From NCBI GenBank assembly GCA_023053685.1, contig JALIGW010000032.1, forward strand, positions 5,721,288-5,785,287: a stretch of DNA of 64,000 bases, in the 5' to 3' direction. A program made the position numbers and the translations under genes. Every line of letters begins with the position of its first letter. Within the stretch, counting starts at the first letter, position 1. Below, in pieces: positions 54,488 to 64,000 of the stretch. The notes below the pieces were generated by a model. The model was not told where the DNA came from and searched no databases. It worked only from the letters and a program-made list of their open reading frames with translations. The stretch comes from Diadophis punctatus similis (Eukaryota > Chordata > Lepidosauria > Squamata > Dipsadidae).

Positions 54488-55160
54488 CCCTGTCAGGATC
54501 CCAAAATTAAGAAAGACACATGGTGATTCTTCTAAGTAGATTCCTTTATCGTTCTCCACCCATAGACAGAATCTTGCCAGACTAAAGCATTCAAGCATCC
54601 CCATAAGGCAATACTCTGGGAACTATTAGGGAGGAGCTGTCTTCACCCACTTTCTCTCTCACAAATTTCTCCATCCCTGTCAGGCTCCCAAAACCAAGAA
54701 AGGGAAGTTGAGGTTCTTCTATAAGCAGATTCCTTTATTGTTCCTCGCCCATAGACAGAATCTTGTGAGACTAAAACAGTCCACTTGCATCCTTAAAGAT
54801 ATACTCTGGGAACTCTTAGGGAGGAACCATCTTCACCCTCTTTCTCTCACATAAATGATCTGAATTGAATTGTCTCTTTCTCCTCTGGAATGCAGGTTCT
54901 GCCTTCTGGAAATCTGGAGAAGGAAGGCGGGGAGGGAGGGAGGGAGGTTCTGAAACCAACAAAGACACATTGTGATTCTAACTAGCAAATTTCTTTATTG
55001 TTCCTCACCCATAGACAGAATCTTGCCCAACTAAAGGATGCTAACACCTCCATAATATACTCTGGGAACTATTAGGGAGGAGCTGTCTTCGCCCTCTTTC
55101 TCTCACACAAACTATTTGAACTGAGTTGTCTCTTGCGGCTCTGGAATGCATCATCTCTTG
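54488..55160 (-). mobile_element. Three tandem LTR-like units
   Basis: Units begin about 54488, 54677 and 54945. Each contains 'tagacagaatcttg', 'atactctgggaact' and 'tagggaggagctgtcttc' or close variants. On the minus strand each has AATAAAG. Spacing is ~189 and ~268 bp, the second including extra 'tgaattgtctctt' sequence. A related + strand piece lies at 62753. Confidence 0.75.
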
Positions 55161-55184
55161 ACAGATGACGTGTTGGGAGACCAA

Positions 55185-55266
55185 CCCTTAAGGAATTTGC
55201 CGCCCTGAGTCCCTCGGGAGTAGGGTGGCATAGAAGAACCAATAATAAATAAATAAATAAATAAAT
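55185..55266 (+). mobile_element. L2-like LINE 3' stub with AAATA tail
   Basis: 'gccgccctgagtccctcggg' then 'gaaccaataataaataaat'. Same 3' end as 41548 and 46839 in opposite orientation. Confidence 0.72.
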
Positions 55267-55334
55267 TCCCTAGCATGTTTGGATTTGATAGTAATGTTAT
55301 GCATAAATTATTATTATTTTTTAAAAAAAGTCTT

Positions 55335-55415
55335 TCCTCATGAATTGAAGAAGGTACCTAGTCTGGTGACAACATGTTTGTGGGAAAACAGCCCAGCTCA
55401 AAGAACACCAAGAGC
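55335..55415 (+). mobile_element. Hammerhead-like repeat family 1, diverged unit
   Basis: 'ggtacctagtctggtgac' and 'ccagctcaaagaacaccaag' align with the family, but both core boxes are degraded. Confidence 0.5.
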
Positions 55416-55462
55416 CATGAACTCCATTATGGAATATCAGACAATGCAGAATATAGTTAGAT

Positions 55463-56149
55463 CAGGGCTCTCCAACCCTGGCAACTTTACGACTTGTGGA
55501 CTTCAACTCCCAGAATTCCTTAGTCTTCAGACTTGTGGACTTCAACTCCCAGAGTTCCTCAGTCTTAAGACTTGTGGACTTCGACTCCCGGAATTCCTTA
55601 GTCTTAAAAATTGTGGACTTCAACTCCCAGAACTCCTCAGTCTTAAGACTTGTGGACTTCAACTCCCAGAATTCCTCAGTCTTAAGACTTATGGACTTCA
55701 ACTCCCAGAATTCCTTAGTCTTAAAACTTGTGAACTTCAACTCCCAGAATTCCTTAGTCTTCAGACTTGTGGACTTCAACTCCCAGAATTCCTTAGTCTT
55801 AAGACTTATGGACTTCAACTCCCAGAATTCCTTAGTCTTCAGACTTGTGGACTTCAACTCCCAGAATTCCTTAGTCTTAAGACTTGTGGACTTCAACTCC
55901 CAGAATTCCTTAGTCTTAAAACTTGTGAACTTCAACTCCCAGAATTCCTTAGTCTTCAGACTCCCAGAATTCCTCAGTCTTAAGCGTTGTGAAGTTCAAC
56001 TCCCAGAACTCCTCAGTCTTAAGGCTTGTGGACTTCAACTCCCACAATTCCTTAGTCTTAAAAGTTGTGGACTTCAACTCAATGCTGGTTGAGGAATTCT
56101 GGGAATTGAAGTCCACAAGTCGTAAAGTTATCAGGTTTGGAGACCACTG
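55463..56149. mobile_element. hAT-like MITE family A containing a minisatellite
   Basis: Left end CAGGGCTCTCCAACCC, right end GTTTGGAGACCACTG. Flanks agttagat and atttaaat match 6/8. A normal copy is ~135 bp. This one is 687 bp because the left arm is tandemly amplified (55490-56085). Confidence 0.82.
55490..56085. repeat. 39-bp minisatellite, ~15 units
   Basis: The unit core is 'gacttgtggacttcaactcc' + 'cagaattccttagtctta'. Being 39 bp it keeps several frames open (a 13-residue SLKTCGLQLPEFL repeat), which is not evidence of a gene. Unit variants recur in sets, showing repeated exchange. One unit near 55955 is shortened. Confidence 0.95.
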
Positions 56150-57219
56150 ATTTAAATGGACTTTGGGATATAGGACTGTGAGGGAGTGAGCTAGCCCCTT
56201 TCCTCTTGGGTGGAGGGAAAGCTCTAGCTCTGTGTGTGTCTGTGTGTGATTAGTGCACAAGAGCGCCTGGGGGCTGAGATGGAGGCGGCTGTGTTCCTGT
56301 CTCTCCTCCTCCCCCTTGGCGGCCGTCAGATGGGCAGCTCCAGCCTTTTGCAGATTTGTAAATGCAAGCTAATGGGGTGTTTAATGGCTGATGCCTACCC
56401 CAAGGCCCTGTGGGGGGTGGGGGGTGGGGGTGGGCGCAGGGATGATTTAAACCGTGCTTAATAGAGCAAGTGATCCGGTCTGTTCGAGACATAAATATAC
56501 TGCAGCCTTTCCCGCTGCTTCTCCGGCCCTGGGCAAAGTGGACAGCTGTGGTCGGCTGCAACGGCTGCCCGGCCTGCCAGAAACGACTGGGGGGAAATGA
56601 AAAAATAGGACCCTGATAGGAAATGAAAAAAGAAAAAGAAAAAATAGGACCCTGATAGGAAATGAAAAAAGAAAAAGAAAAAATAGGAAAGAGGGCAGGA
56701 AAGCTTCCTTCCCAGCACTTCCCAGGCCACGTTCTTCCTGAGAGCATGGGACTACATTTCCCATCACCCCCAGCTTCCCTCCTTAGCCCCCCCGGATGAC
56801 GTGCCAGTCCCCAAAGACTCTTCTTCACCGTCTGCGTGGGTGATGTTTGCCGACGCTCGGAATGGAGAGGAATTGGAAGAAAAAGGGGGCGCCTCTGAAG
56901 TTGATTTTGCAGGAGGGGAAATGAGGGGGGGAGGAAAGAAGGCCTCCTGTTGGGTGATGCATTATGGGTTGGGTGGCAGCCAGGCGGATCAGGATGCTGG
57001 TTCCAGTGGAGGCTTTGGAAAAGGGCAGAGCAGCCCCTGAGGAGGTGCACATTTTGGGTCCTGCTTCTTAGCTTCTGGCTGGAAGATAGTGGCTCCCTTT
57101 CATAGCGGGTGATGGGTATACAGGCTGGCATGGGATGGGTGTAACCTCTGAACCTGGCACCGGCTGTGGTTCTTCATTGCCAGTAAAGCAGCCAGTCACT
57201 TTTTATGGGAGATAGGTAG
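56150..57219. other. Non-repeat stretch with 43-bp duplication
   Basis: 56330-56480 is AT-rich ('gtttaatggctgatg', 'gatttaaaccgtgc') and may be conserved. About 56598-56690 has a 43-bp direct duplication starting 'aaaaataggaccctgatagg'. No gene recognised, although a 293-codon minus-strand frame (56250-57131) crosses the duplication without domain signals. Confidence 0.35.
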
Positions 57220-57411
57220 TGAGGAAGGAAGGAAGGGAGAGAGGGAGAGAGGGAGAGAGAGATAGACAAAGAAAGAAAGAAAGAGAAAGAGAAAGAAAGA
57301 AAGAGAAAGAAAGAAAGAAAGAGAAAGAAAGAAAGAAAGAGGAAGGGAAGGAAGGGAAGGAAGGAAGGAAGGAAAAAGAGGGAGGGAGGAAATAGGAAGG
57401 AAGGAAGGAAG
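57220..57411. repeat. Purine array, GGAA/GAAA/GGGA units
   Basis: About 190 bp almost pure purine on the + strand. Confidence 0.95.
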
Positions 57412-57549
57412 CAGCTGCCATCACCATGATGCTAGCACATCCGCTGTAGCAGAGGCAGAGAGATGCTCTTGGTCGTTCTCACTTGCCACAGAAGCGCCAG
57501 GAGGGCACTGATCCAAATGCTGGGCTTCTAATCTTTGGCCACTGCTTCT

Positions 57550-57640
57550 CCACCTTGGCAACTCTAAGATGTGTGGACTTCAACTCCCAGAATTCCCCAG
57601 CCGGCCATCTAAAAGCTGCCAACATGGAGAAACACTGCTT
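57550..57640. mobile_element. hAT-like MITE family A, short fold-back
   Basis: 'cttctccaccttggcaactc' to 'gctgccaacatggagaaac' with the 'cttcaactcccagaattccc' block inside. The inverse of that block is deleted. Confidence 0.7.
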
Positions 57641-58095
57641 TGAGGGGTGATGGACTCATTTGGAATGTGGAGAGCAAGTGGTGGGCACTCACCCATATCG
57701 GCCCCCATGCTGAGCGTGGCCAGAGCCCGAACCTCCACTTACCAGAAGGCAGTGCGAGGGACCAGCAGGACTCCGTCTGGTTTCTGGGCATGGGAAACGA
57801 GGCCTCGAGTGCAAACTACGAAGCCTTTATTTGAAAGTTCTCGGGGGGCTCCTGTGGGATGCTGCTGGGGGATTCTTGGAAAGAGAGAGAACGGGGAAGG
57901 TCTTCCGGTCGACTGCAGCATGCCAGCCCTTTAGAGTTTAAAAGAGTTTTGGATTGAAGAGCCAGGAAACCTGGGGGTGCCAGAGAGTTCATGGGGAAGC
58001 CTGCACAATAGACAGGAAGTTCTCTTTTTCAAGATGAAAGAAGAATTAATCAATGGAATAATAGCTTGCCTCCCTCCTGGGGATGTGGGTGCTCC
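57641..58095. other. Non-repeat stretch, no gene seen
   Basis: Unassigned. Confidence 0.3.
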
Positions 58096-59065
58096 ATCAG
58101 TGGGAGTCCTAGCGGACAACCACTTCAATGTGTGCCAGCCGTGTGCTGCAGCTGCCAAAAAAGCCAATGCAATCCTAGGCTGCATCAACAGAATGACAGA
58201 AAATCAATGTCATGTGAAGTGTCAGTGTGACTTTATAAAGCTTTGGTAAGATCACACTTGGAATACTGCATCCAGGTCAGATCACCATCAGTGGTGGGCT
58301 GCAACCGGTTTAACAACCGGTTGGGTGATCGCGCACGCATGCGCGCTTTGCGTGCGCATGCCTGCCTAACGCGCTTGTGCACAGTGTTCAAAATACAGCA
58401 ATTTGAAGCTCAGCTGCTTACCTTCTAAGGCAGCCCCGGTAAGTAGAACAGCTGAGCCGCGCGAATCAGCGGAGTCAGAAAGAAGGAAATATAGGACAGG
58501 ATAGGGCAGGGGTGGGTGGACGGGGACAGCTGATCGTCGGAACTACCAGTTCGCCCGAACCGATCCGAACCCGCAGCACCCTACCACTGATCACCATGAT
58601 ATTAAAAAAGATGTTGAGACTCTGGAAAGAATGCAGAGAAGAGCAACAAAGATGATTAAGAGGCTAAAAGATACGAAGAACGGTTGCGGGAATTGCATTT
58701 GTCTAGAAGTCTAACCAAGAGAAGGACTAAGGCTGACATGTTAGCAGTCTTCCAGTATTTGAGGGGCTGCCATAAAGAAGAGGGGGGGTCAACCTATTCT
58801 CCAAAGCACCCGAAGGCAGGAAAAGAAGCAACGGATGGAAACTTACCAAAGAAAGAACCAACCTAAAACTAAGGAGAAATTTCCTGAAAGTTAGAACAAT
58901 TAATTGATGGAACGACTCCAGAACTTGTGAATGCTCCATCACTGGAAGTTTTCAAGAAGAGATTGGACAACCATTTGTCTGAAATGGTATAGGGTTTCCT
59001 GCTTGAGCAGGGGGTTGGACTAGAAGACCTCCAAGGTCCCTAGGAAATCTGGTGTTCTGTATCAC
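58096..59065 (+). mobile_element. CR1-type LINE 3' end split by hAT-like MITE
   Basis: ORF2 region from 'agtcctagcggacaaccact' ([15 protein letters not shown]) to 'gcatccaggtcagatcaccat'. Interrupted at 58289-58589. Resumes 'attaaaaaagatgttgagac' to 'ctggtgttctgtatcactgg'. Confidence 0.88.
58289..58589. mobile_element. hAT-like MITE family B with exact 8-bp TSD
   Basis: Starts CAGTGGTGGG, ends CCTACCACTG. Flanked by ATCACCAT at 58281-58288 and 58590-58597. CpG-rich interior with palindromic 'cgcatgcgcg'. Confidence 0.92.
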
Positions 59066-59150
59066 TGGAGGTTTTCACAAATGGACTGGACAACCATTTG
59101 ATCACTGTGACATAAGATCTCCTGCCTTGATCACAGGTTTGTGATCCCTG
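59066..59150 (+). mobile_element. CR1-like 3' fragment
   Basis: 'gaggttttcacaaatggact' and 'aagatctcctgccttgatca', diverged, following the previous CR1 copy. Confidence 0.6.
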
Positions 59151-59173
59151 AAGTGGGATGCTATGTTGTACAG

Positions 59174-59301
59174 CAATGTTTCTCAACCTTGAGCACTTGA
59201 AGACGGGTGGACTTCAACTCCCAGAATTCCGCATGGCTGGCTGGGGAATTCTGGGAGTTGAAGTCCATCCGTCTTCAAGTGCCCCAAGTTGAGAAACTCT
59301 G
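59174..59301. mobile_element. hAT-like MITE family A with 7/8 TSD
   Basis: Ends 'caatgtttctcaacctt' and 'aagttgagaaactctg'. Flanks ttgtacag (59166-59173) and ttctacag (59302-59309). Nearly complete palindrome around 'ggctggctgggg'. Confidence 0.88.
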
Positions 59302-59592
59302 TTCTACAGTTTGTTCTAAAGCCAGCCAGAAACCGCTCCTTGGAATTCCTCTTGATCTCTTTCTAAGCCGAGCAGTTTTCCTGGCCCTCCAACCCAGCGC
59401 AGGGGGGACATTTCTTCCTGCTCTTGATGGAGAGTGCTGTGAAAGCCAATTGAGGGAGGGGGGCAGGAAGGAAGGAGACTCCCCTGGGACATCGTCTTGA
59501 AAGCAGCAGCCTGATGGAGCCCATACAGCTCTGATGGGGGGGGGGTTTGTCTCTCCTGATGCAAACAGGCAGCGCTTCCTGATAAGTTGCGT
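59302..59592. other. Unassigned spacer
   Basis: Nothing recognised. G homopolymer near 59536. Confidence 0.3.
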
Positions 59593-59873
59593 CAGGAAGG
59601 AAAGGAAAAGAAGGAAGGAAGGGAAGGAAGGAAGGGTTGGTTGGTGGAGGGAGGGAGGGAGGGAGGGAGGGAGGGAGGGAGGAAAAGAATGGAAGGAGGG
59701 AGGGAGGAAGAGAGGGAAGGAAGGATGGATTGATGAAAAGGAAGGAAGGGTGGATGGAAGGAGGGAGGAAGAGAGGGAAGGAAGAAAGGATGGGTGGGAG
59801 GAAGGAAGGAAGGAAGGAAGGAAGGAAGGAAGGAAGGAAGGAAGGAAGGAAGGAAGGAAGGAAGGAAGGAAGG
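59593..59873. repeat. Purine array, GGAA and GGGA units
   Basis: A (GGGA)n segment about 59646-59682, a duplicated 'gatgaaaaggaaggaagg'-type block, then (GGAA)n 59798-59873. Confidence 0.96.
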
Positions 59874-60036
59874 TACTTGATCACTCACATCTGACTAATA
59901 ATATTACCGATCAGTTGTAGAGTGGAGGGGAGGGCGGTTGACTCCCACCACCCAAAATCCAGCCAGATCTGGCAGCTTGCTTAGAGCTGAGTGTGAAAGT
60001 TCTCCTCTTGAGGAGGGGCAACTGGCCTGTGGACAG

Positions 60037-60038
<2 letters not shown>

Positions 60039-60109
<71 letters not shown>
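60039..60109. repeat. (TG)n microsatellite
   Basis: About 35 uninterrupted TG units. Confidence 0.97.
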
Positions 60110-60115
<6 letters not shown>

Positions 60116-60407
60116 CTTGGAGGTTTTCCAGCTCCGCAGAGGCTAATCCGGCTTAACGCCAAGCCGCAGGGGGGCTTTGGGAAGGGGTCCCGTTTCATGC
60201 GCTGGGACTTGCAGGGAAAGAATAGGACCAGGCAGGGATCAAAAGGGATTGCAGCAGGATGCCAGGAGAAGATGCTCTGGATTTAAGGCAGGGGGGCTGT
60301 GAGTGGGAATCACCGGGGTGATGCTGGGACGGTGCTTTCCTTGGCATGGCTGGTGCATAGACCCTCCTTCCCAGGGCTCTGGAAAGGCCGCTCCTTCATC
60401 CCAGGTT
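60110..60407. other. Unassigned spacer
   Basis: Nothing recognised. Confidence 0.3.
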
Positions 60408-60512
60408 CTCCTGTTTTGGTCACCATAATGTAAAAAAGATGTTGAGGTTCTAGAAAGAGTGCAGAGAAGAGCAACCAAGAGGATTAGGGGACTGGAGGCT
60501 AAAACATATGAG
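60408..60512 (+). mobile_element. CR1-type LINE fragment, + arm of inverted pair
   Basis: 'ttttggtcaccataatgtaa' to 'ggaggctaaaacatatgag'. It lacks a 3' end and meets a minus-strand CR1 at 'gaga'. Confidence 0.85.
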
Positions 60513-60690
60513 AACAGCCTGACCCCCTCCTCTCTGTGGCAGACCCTCAAATATTGGAAGATGTTATCCTGTCTCCCCTGGTCCTTCTTTTCATCAGACT
60601 AGACATACCCAGTTCCTGCAACCGTTCATCGTATGTTTTAGCCTCCAGTCCCCTAATCCTCCTGGTTGCTCTTCTCTGCCCTCTTTCTGA
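60510..60690 (-). mobile_element. CR1-type LINE fragment, - arm of inverted pair
   Basis: 'agaacagcctgaccccctcc' to 'gctcttctctgccctctttc'. The minus-strand peptide [20 protein letters not shown] overlaps the region covered by the + arm, so this is an inverted, overlapping pair. Confidence 0.85.
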
Positions 60691-61848
60691 TCTCCCTGCC
60701 CAAAAATATTGAGTGACCAATGAGGTGCCCTCCCACTGATGAGGGGCATCTTGGATAGCAGAAAACCACTGAAGTCTTGTTTGTTTGTAGCTCATCCACC
60801 AGGCAGAACTTCAAGAAAAATGCAATAGTCCAGTTCTGTTTCTCAGTCTAGAAAGAAATACCAAGATGGAAGGAATAGAAAGCTAGAAATCTGGAGCCCC
60901 TTTCCAAAGGTCTCCTAAACACCCTCAAGGATGGTACCTGGGTGATCTGGGGTTTGGCTGTAGCAGCAGGAGTCACGCATGGAGACAGCGAGATCCTGGG
61001 CTGATTCCTGGCCATGCTGCACTCTCAGAAGATGCTGAAATCCAATTTTCAAAGCAAACGAATTATCTGCTCTGAGTTCACCAGACCTCTTTCTCTCTGG
61101 GTGTCTACCTTATGAACATAAATAAATATTTACAGCCACGGGAATTAAATTTGGTGCATTTAGTAAGTCCAGCAAATCTAAATTTAGCCAAGCTACAGAT
61201 GTTCCTTCATTATCTTGCTCTTCCTTCATTTGCGGTACATAAATCACTCTTTCGCAATGACTACTCCTAACTCCAAGATCCCCCGGATCAAGGCTTCCTC
61301 TGTTGGGGATCCATCCAGTTTTTTGAAGGAAGATCCCCAACAAACTGTTCACAAATGCCTGGGAGTCCACAGCTTAGTTGAGCATTTGGGATTTTATGAG
61401 TTTCAGGTCCAACAGCCTTTTGTCATTTGTGTGGCACACACACACAAACACACCCTTCTGCTGGAGATGATGGCCACACTTGGGAACTGGGGTGTCTTGA
61501 GAGTGTGCTTGTTATAAAAAGAGAGAGAGAGATGTGTGGCTCCTTGAAGTCCCAAGTAAGTAAATCAGTCAAAGTTGACGTCCTCCTTGTAGCTGAAGTC
61601 TAGGAGGCCAGCTAGACCGAGATGGAAGGGAACCATGGGCCCTGCCTCATCTGCCAATAATCCTGACTGAACGGTGGAAGATGGAGATGGTCACAGGTCG
61701 GACGCCGTTGGTCTCCCTCCTGCCGTCTTCCTCCTAGCCTTGATGGACCAGAATGTTGATTTATTTAAGGAGCAGAACTGTTGAGGGCTGGAGAACCCGA
61801 GCAAGGGGAATGGAGTTGTAACATGGAACGGAGCACTTTCTAAGGCTT
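60691..61848. other. Non-repeat stretch, possible conserved non-coding
   Basis: No element assigned. About 61030-61260 is AT-rich ('gcaaatctaaatttagcc', 'cataaataaatatttac') and could be conserved. No gene recognised. Confidence 0.35.
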
Positions 61849-62081
61849 GCCAGAATAGCAATAGCACTTAGACTTATATAACGCTTCATAGTGCTTTGCA
61901 GCCCTCTCTAAGCGGTTTACAGAGTTCAGCATATTGCCCCCAACAATCTGGGTTCTCGTTTTACCCACCTCGGAAGGATGGAAGGATGAGTCAACCTTGA
62001 GCCGGTGAGATTTGAACTGCTGAACTAGCAGTCACTGAAGTAGTTGCAGTGCTGCTTTTAACCACTGCGTCACCTCGGCTC
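61849..62081 (-). mobile_element. L2-tail SINE, near full length
   Basis: Tail side 'agcaatagcacttagactta' at the left, head 'accactgcgtcacctcggct' at the right. B box reads gagatttgaac on +. Confidence 0.85.
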
Positions 62082-62147
62082 ATTGAGGTGGCGCAGTGGT
62101 TGTTGTCCCCTGCCAGAGGGGACCTCAGAAGTCCCCTCTGGCAGGGA
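62082..62147 (+). repeat. SINE head stub and perfect 16-bp hairpin
   Basis: 'gaggtggcgcagtggtt' (62086-62102) repeats the SINE head in the opposite orientation to the preceding copy. It is followed by a perfect inverted repeat: arms CCCTGCCAGAGGGGAC (62109-62124) and its complement (62132-62147) around a 7-nt loop. Confidence 0.85.
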
Positions 62148-62340
62148 AAGCGCAAAGAAAGCTGACCAAATTCTCGGCCTCAGTGGCTGCTGCGAGCAGT
62201 AGGCCGACATGGTGGAATGCAGTCTGGATTCCCAGGAAGGGAGGGGCTGCTTCCCCAAGAGGAAAGAGAAGTTTGGCTTGTGTGAGAGAAAAAGAGAGTG
62301 AAGACAGCTCCTCCTTAACAGTTCCCACAGTGTATTTATG

Positions 62341-62733
62341 CAGGTAGCCTTCAACTTACAACCAGTCATTCTGTGACCCTTCGAAGTAAAAACAACACAG
62401 AAAAAAAAGTGACTTACGGCCATTTTTCATACTTGCAAGTCTCCCTGTAGTCACGTGATCAAAATTGGGACGCTTGGCAAGTGGCTCGTATTTATGACGG
62501 TCGCAGTGTCCCGGGGTCACGTGATCCCCTTTTGCAAACTTCCGAGAAGCAAAGTCCATGGGGGAGCCAGGTTCACTTAACAACCTTGTTACTAACTTAA
62601 CAACTGCAGAGATATTCTGGATAACAGTGGCAAGAAAGGTCATAAAATGAGGCAAAATTCACATAACAACTGTCTCGCTTAGCAACAAAAATTTTGGGCT
62701 CAGTTGTGGTCATAAGTCAAGGAATACTTGTAG
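62341..62733 (-). mobile_element. TA-MITE, near full length
   Basis: 'caggtagccttcaacttac' to 'cataagtcaaggaatacttg'. Two TCACGTGA sites (62451, 62517). Confidence 0.83.
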
Positions 62734-62752
62734 TGATGCAAATCTTTGCTTT

Positions 62753-62842
62753 AATCAGGCAAGATTCTGTCTACAAGCAAGGAGCAATAAAGGAAACTAC
62801 TCCGAAGTAATTCCGTGTGTCTTTCTTGGTTCTTGGAAAACC
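62753..62842 (+). mobile_element. LTR-like fragment related to 54488-55160
   Basis: 'aagattctgtctac', then AATAAAGGAA, then 'tgtgtctttcttggttctt', colinear with the complement of the 54488 units. Confidence 0.65.
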
Positions 62843-63531
62843 CTTTTCTCTACTGGGTGGTGTCATCTCCATGATGATTTGAGCCCCTCCCTCCTGCTCA
62901 CCCTCTATTCTTTTGATATTTGGGGAATGGGGGAAAAACCCACCTCCGTTATCACGTAGTTGATATTCTCTTTGGTTTTTATTAACTCAACTTACCAGTG
63001 TTGGGATATATGTTGCTTAGGGTTATTTGCGACTGGAGTGGTCCAGAAGGCTGGTGAAATAAATAAAAATAACAGTAATTAACTGTTAGCTGAATTAATT
63101 CTGACTTTACATTTGCCTTGCATCTCATCATATTATTTTTTTATTCTTAGGTTTTATATATAGCCGGATCTTTTTATTGCTTATCTTTTATAGTTCACAT
63201 TTTCTGTTGCTGTATTTATTAAGCCACATCAAAGGTTTTATATGCAGAAAGGCAGGTTAGGAACCAAATGAATCTTAAAAACTGACCCGGTGTTGGGCTT
63301 CTGAACCCTGGCCCGTCCCTTTTCAAAAGAGCTTCCCTGGAGTCTTTATAATTTCTGTCAAATTCACCGGACAAGTTCTGCAAAGGGACCAGACGAGCGT
63401 GCCATTTTCCGTCTTGCAAAAGGGTTGCCATTCCCCAAAAAACAGATGCTGTTGGATGCTAGGCCAAAAAGGGGAGCGAGAGCCAAGAGGAGCCCTGACT
63501 GCGCATATTTACGGACCAGAAATTAGCATCC
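62843..63531. other. AT-rich non-repeat stretch
   Basis: Contains 'cagtaattaactgttagctg' and 'gaattaattctg' near 63073-63105. No gene recognised. Confidence 0.35.
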
Positions 63532-63776
63532 CCTATAATCATCACCACCTTTGGATGACCCCATAATCCCTTGTGGGGTGGTGTCTTGGCAACTGAATGG
63601 AGCTAGCAGAGTGTTTACTGGCCGGACGCCCTTCCTGTCGCCAATACAGAGTTCTGTTCAGCAGATATATTCTCATTGTGCCCAGAGAGAGAAATATCTG
63701 CCTCTACCTGGGATCGAACTCACAGCCTCCTGATTGTGAGGCGAGACCTCCACCTCCAGGCCACCACACCACTCCC
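63532..63776 (-). mobile_element. Sauria-type SINE with Bov-B-like tail and 8-bp TSD
   Basis: On the minus strand: head with A-box-like tggcctggagg and B box gagttcgatccc. Then 'gcagatatttctctctctgg', then the Bov-B-like 'ggcgacaggaagggcgtcc' and a tail of 'ggtgatgatt' type. Flanked by TAGCATCC at 63524-63531 and 63777-63784. Near full length. Confidence 0.85.
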
Positions 63777-63784
63777 TAGCATCC

Positions 63785-64000
63785 ATTATGATCAGGTGAT
63801 TAAAATTCAGCTGCTTGGCAACTGACTCATATTTATGACGGTAGCAGTGTCCTGGGTCATGTTTTGTGACCTTCTGACAAGCAGAGTCCATGGGGATTCA
63901 AGCCAGATTCACTTCACAAGCGAACTTAACACCTGCAGTGATTCATTTAATAACGGTGGCAAGGAAGGTCACAAAACGGGGCAAAACTCACTTAACAGTT
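63785..64000 (-). mobile_element. TA-MITE running off the window
   Basis: 'gatcaggtgattaaaattca' through 'ggcaactgactcatatttat' to 'caaaactcacttaacagtt'. The left end is lost next to the SINE, the right end lies beyond 64000. Confidence 0.78.

Noticed and set aside
55279..56092. Two long open frames (198-234 codons) with a 13-residue repeat
   Set aside because: The 39-bp minisatellite has a period divisible by three and no stops, and it sits inside a MITE. Frames are open on both strands, so coding is not indicated.
56250..57131. 293-codon minus-strand open frame
   Set aside because: Low-complexity Phe-rich stretches come from the 43-bp duplication. No domain, start context or splice support.

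Overview
This window looks like squamate reptile nuclear DNA, most likely from a snake. The evidence is a dense layer of CR1-type LINE 3' fragments with long (AGAAT)n tails, Sauria-type SINEs with a Bov-B-like tail, relics that look like R4 and Bov-B/RTE LINEs, GATA-type tetranucleotide arrays and many long microsatellites. I see no bacterial-style genes, operons, rRNA, CRISPR arrays or intact coding genes. The only host-gene candidates are two short exon-like segments on the + strand (51086-51195 and 53996-54046). Their splice phases agree, but I do not recognise the protein.

Layout. 1-13 kb: CR1 pieces, a tRNA-derived SINE with an L2-like tail, and many copies of a TA-flanked, Tigger/pogo-like MITE. 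14-17 kb: a GATA array, a hammerhead-like repeat pair and an (AGAAT)n array grown from a CR1 tail. 17-19 kb: the least repeat-dense part, AT-rich, with an 80-bp hairpin. 20-24 kb: CR1 copies interrupted by a solo LTR and by another retroelement, plus a tRNA-head/CR1-tail chimera. 24-28 kb: arrays of a hammerhead-like repeat. 28-37 kb: CR1 copies, an LTR with leader, a second tRNA-head/CR1-tail chimera, an R4-like LINE relic and successive Bov-B-like 3' ends. 37-50 kb: purine arrays, L2-like LINE fragments (one with a 230-codon open frame), a second solo LTR and more MITEs. 50-56 kb: candidate exons, a polypyrimidine block, a triplicated LTR-like unit and a 39-bp minisatellite inside a hAT-like MITE. 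56-64 kb: more CR1, hAT-like MITEs, a Sauria SINE and a MITE running off the end.

Several insertions have readable target-site duplications, so part of the history can be reconstructed. hAT-like MITEs with exact 8-bp duplications sit inside CR1 (50897-51000, 58289-58589) and inside a TA-MITE (8356-8585). A 56-bp TA-MITE sits in CR1 (26535-26590). A solo LTR sits in CR1 (20275-20622). An L2-tail SINE sits in CR1 (42976-43180). The most interesting signals are hammerhead-ribozyme-like cores in two repeat families (probably Penelope-like), two SINE chimeras with different tRNA heads joined to the same CR1 3' segment, and a MITE family carrying ten copies of the TFEB/MITF-type 8-mer TCACGTGA.

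Family assignments come from reading the sequence and from general knowledge of repeat families. No database or alignment was run. Stretches called non-repeat simply hold nothing I could assign.
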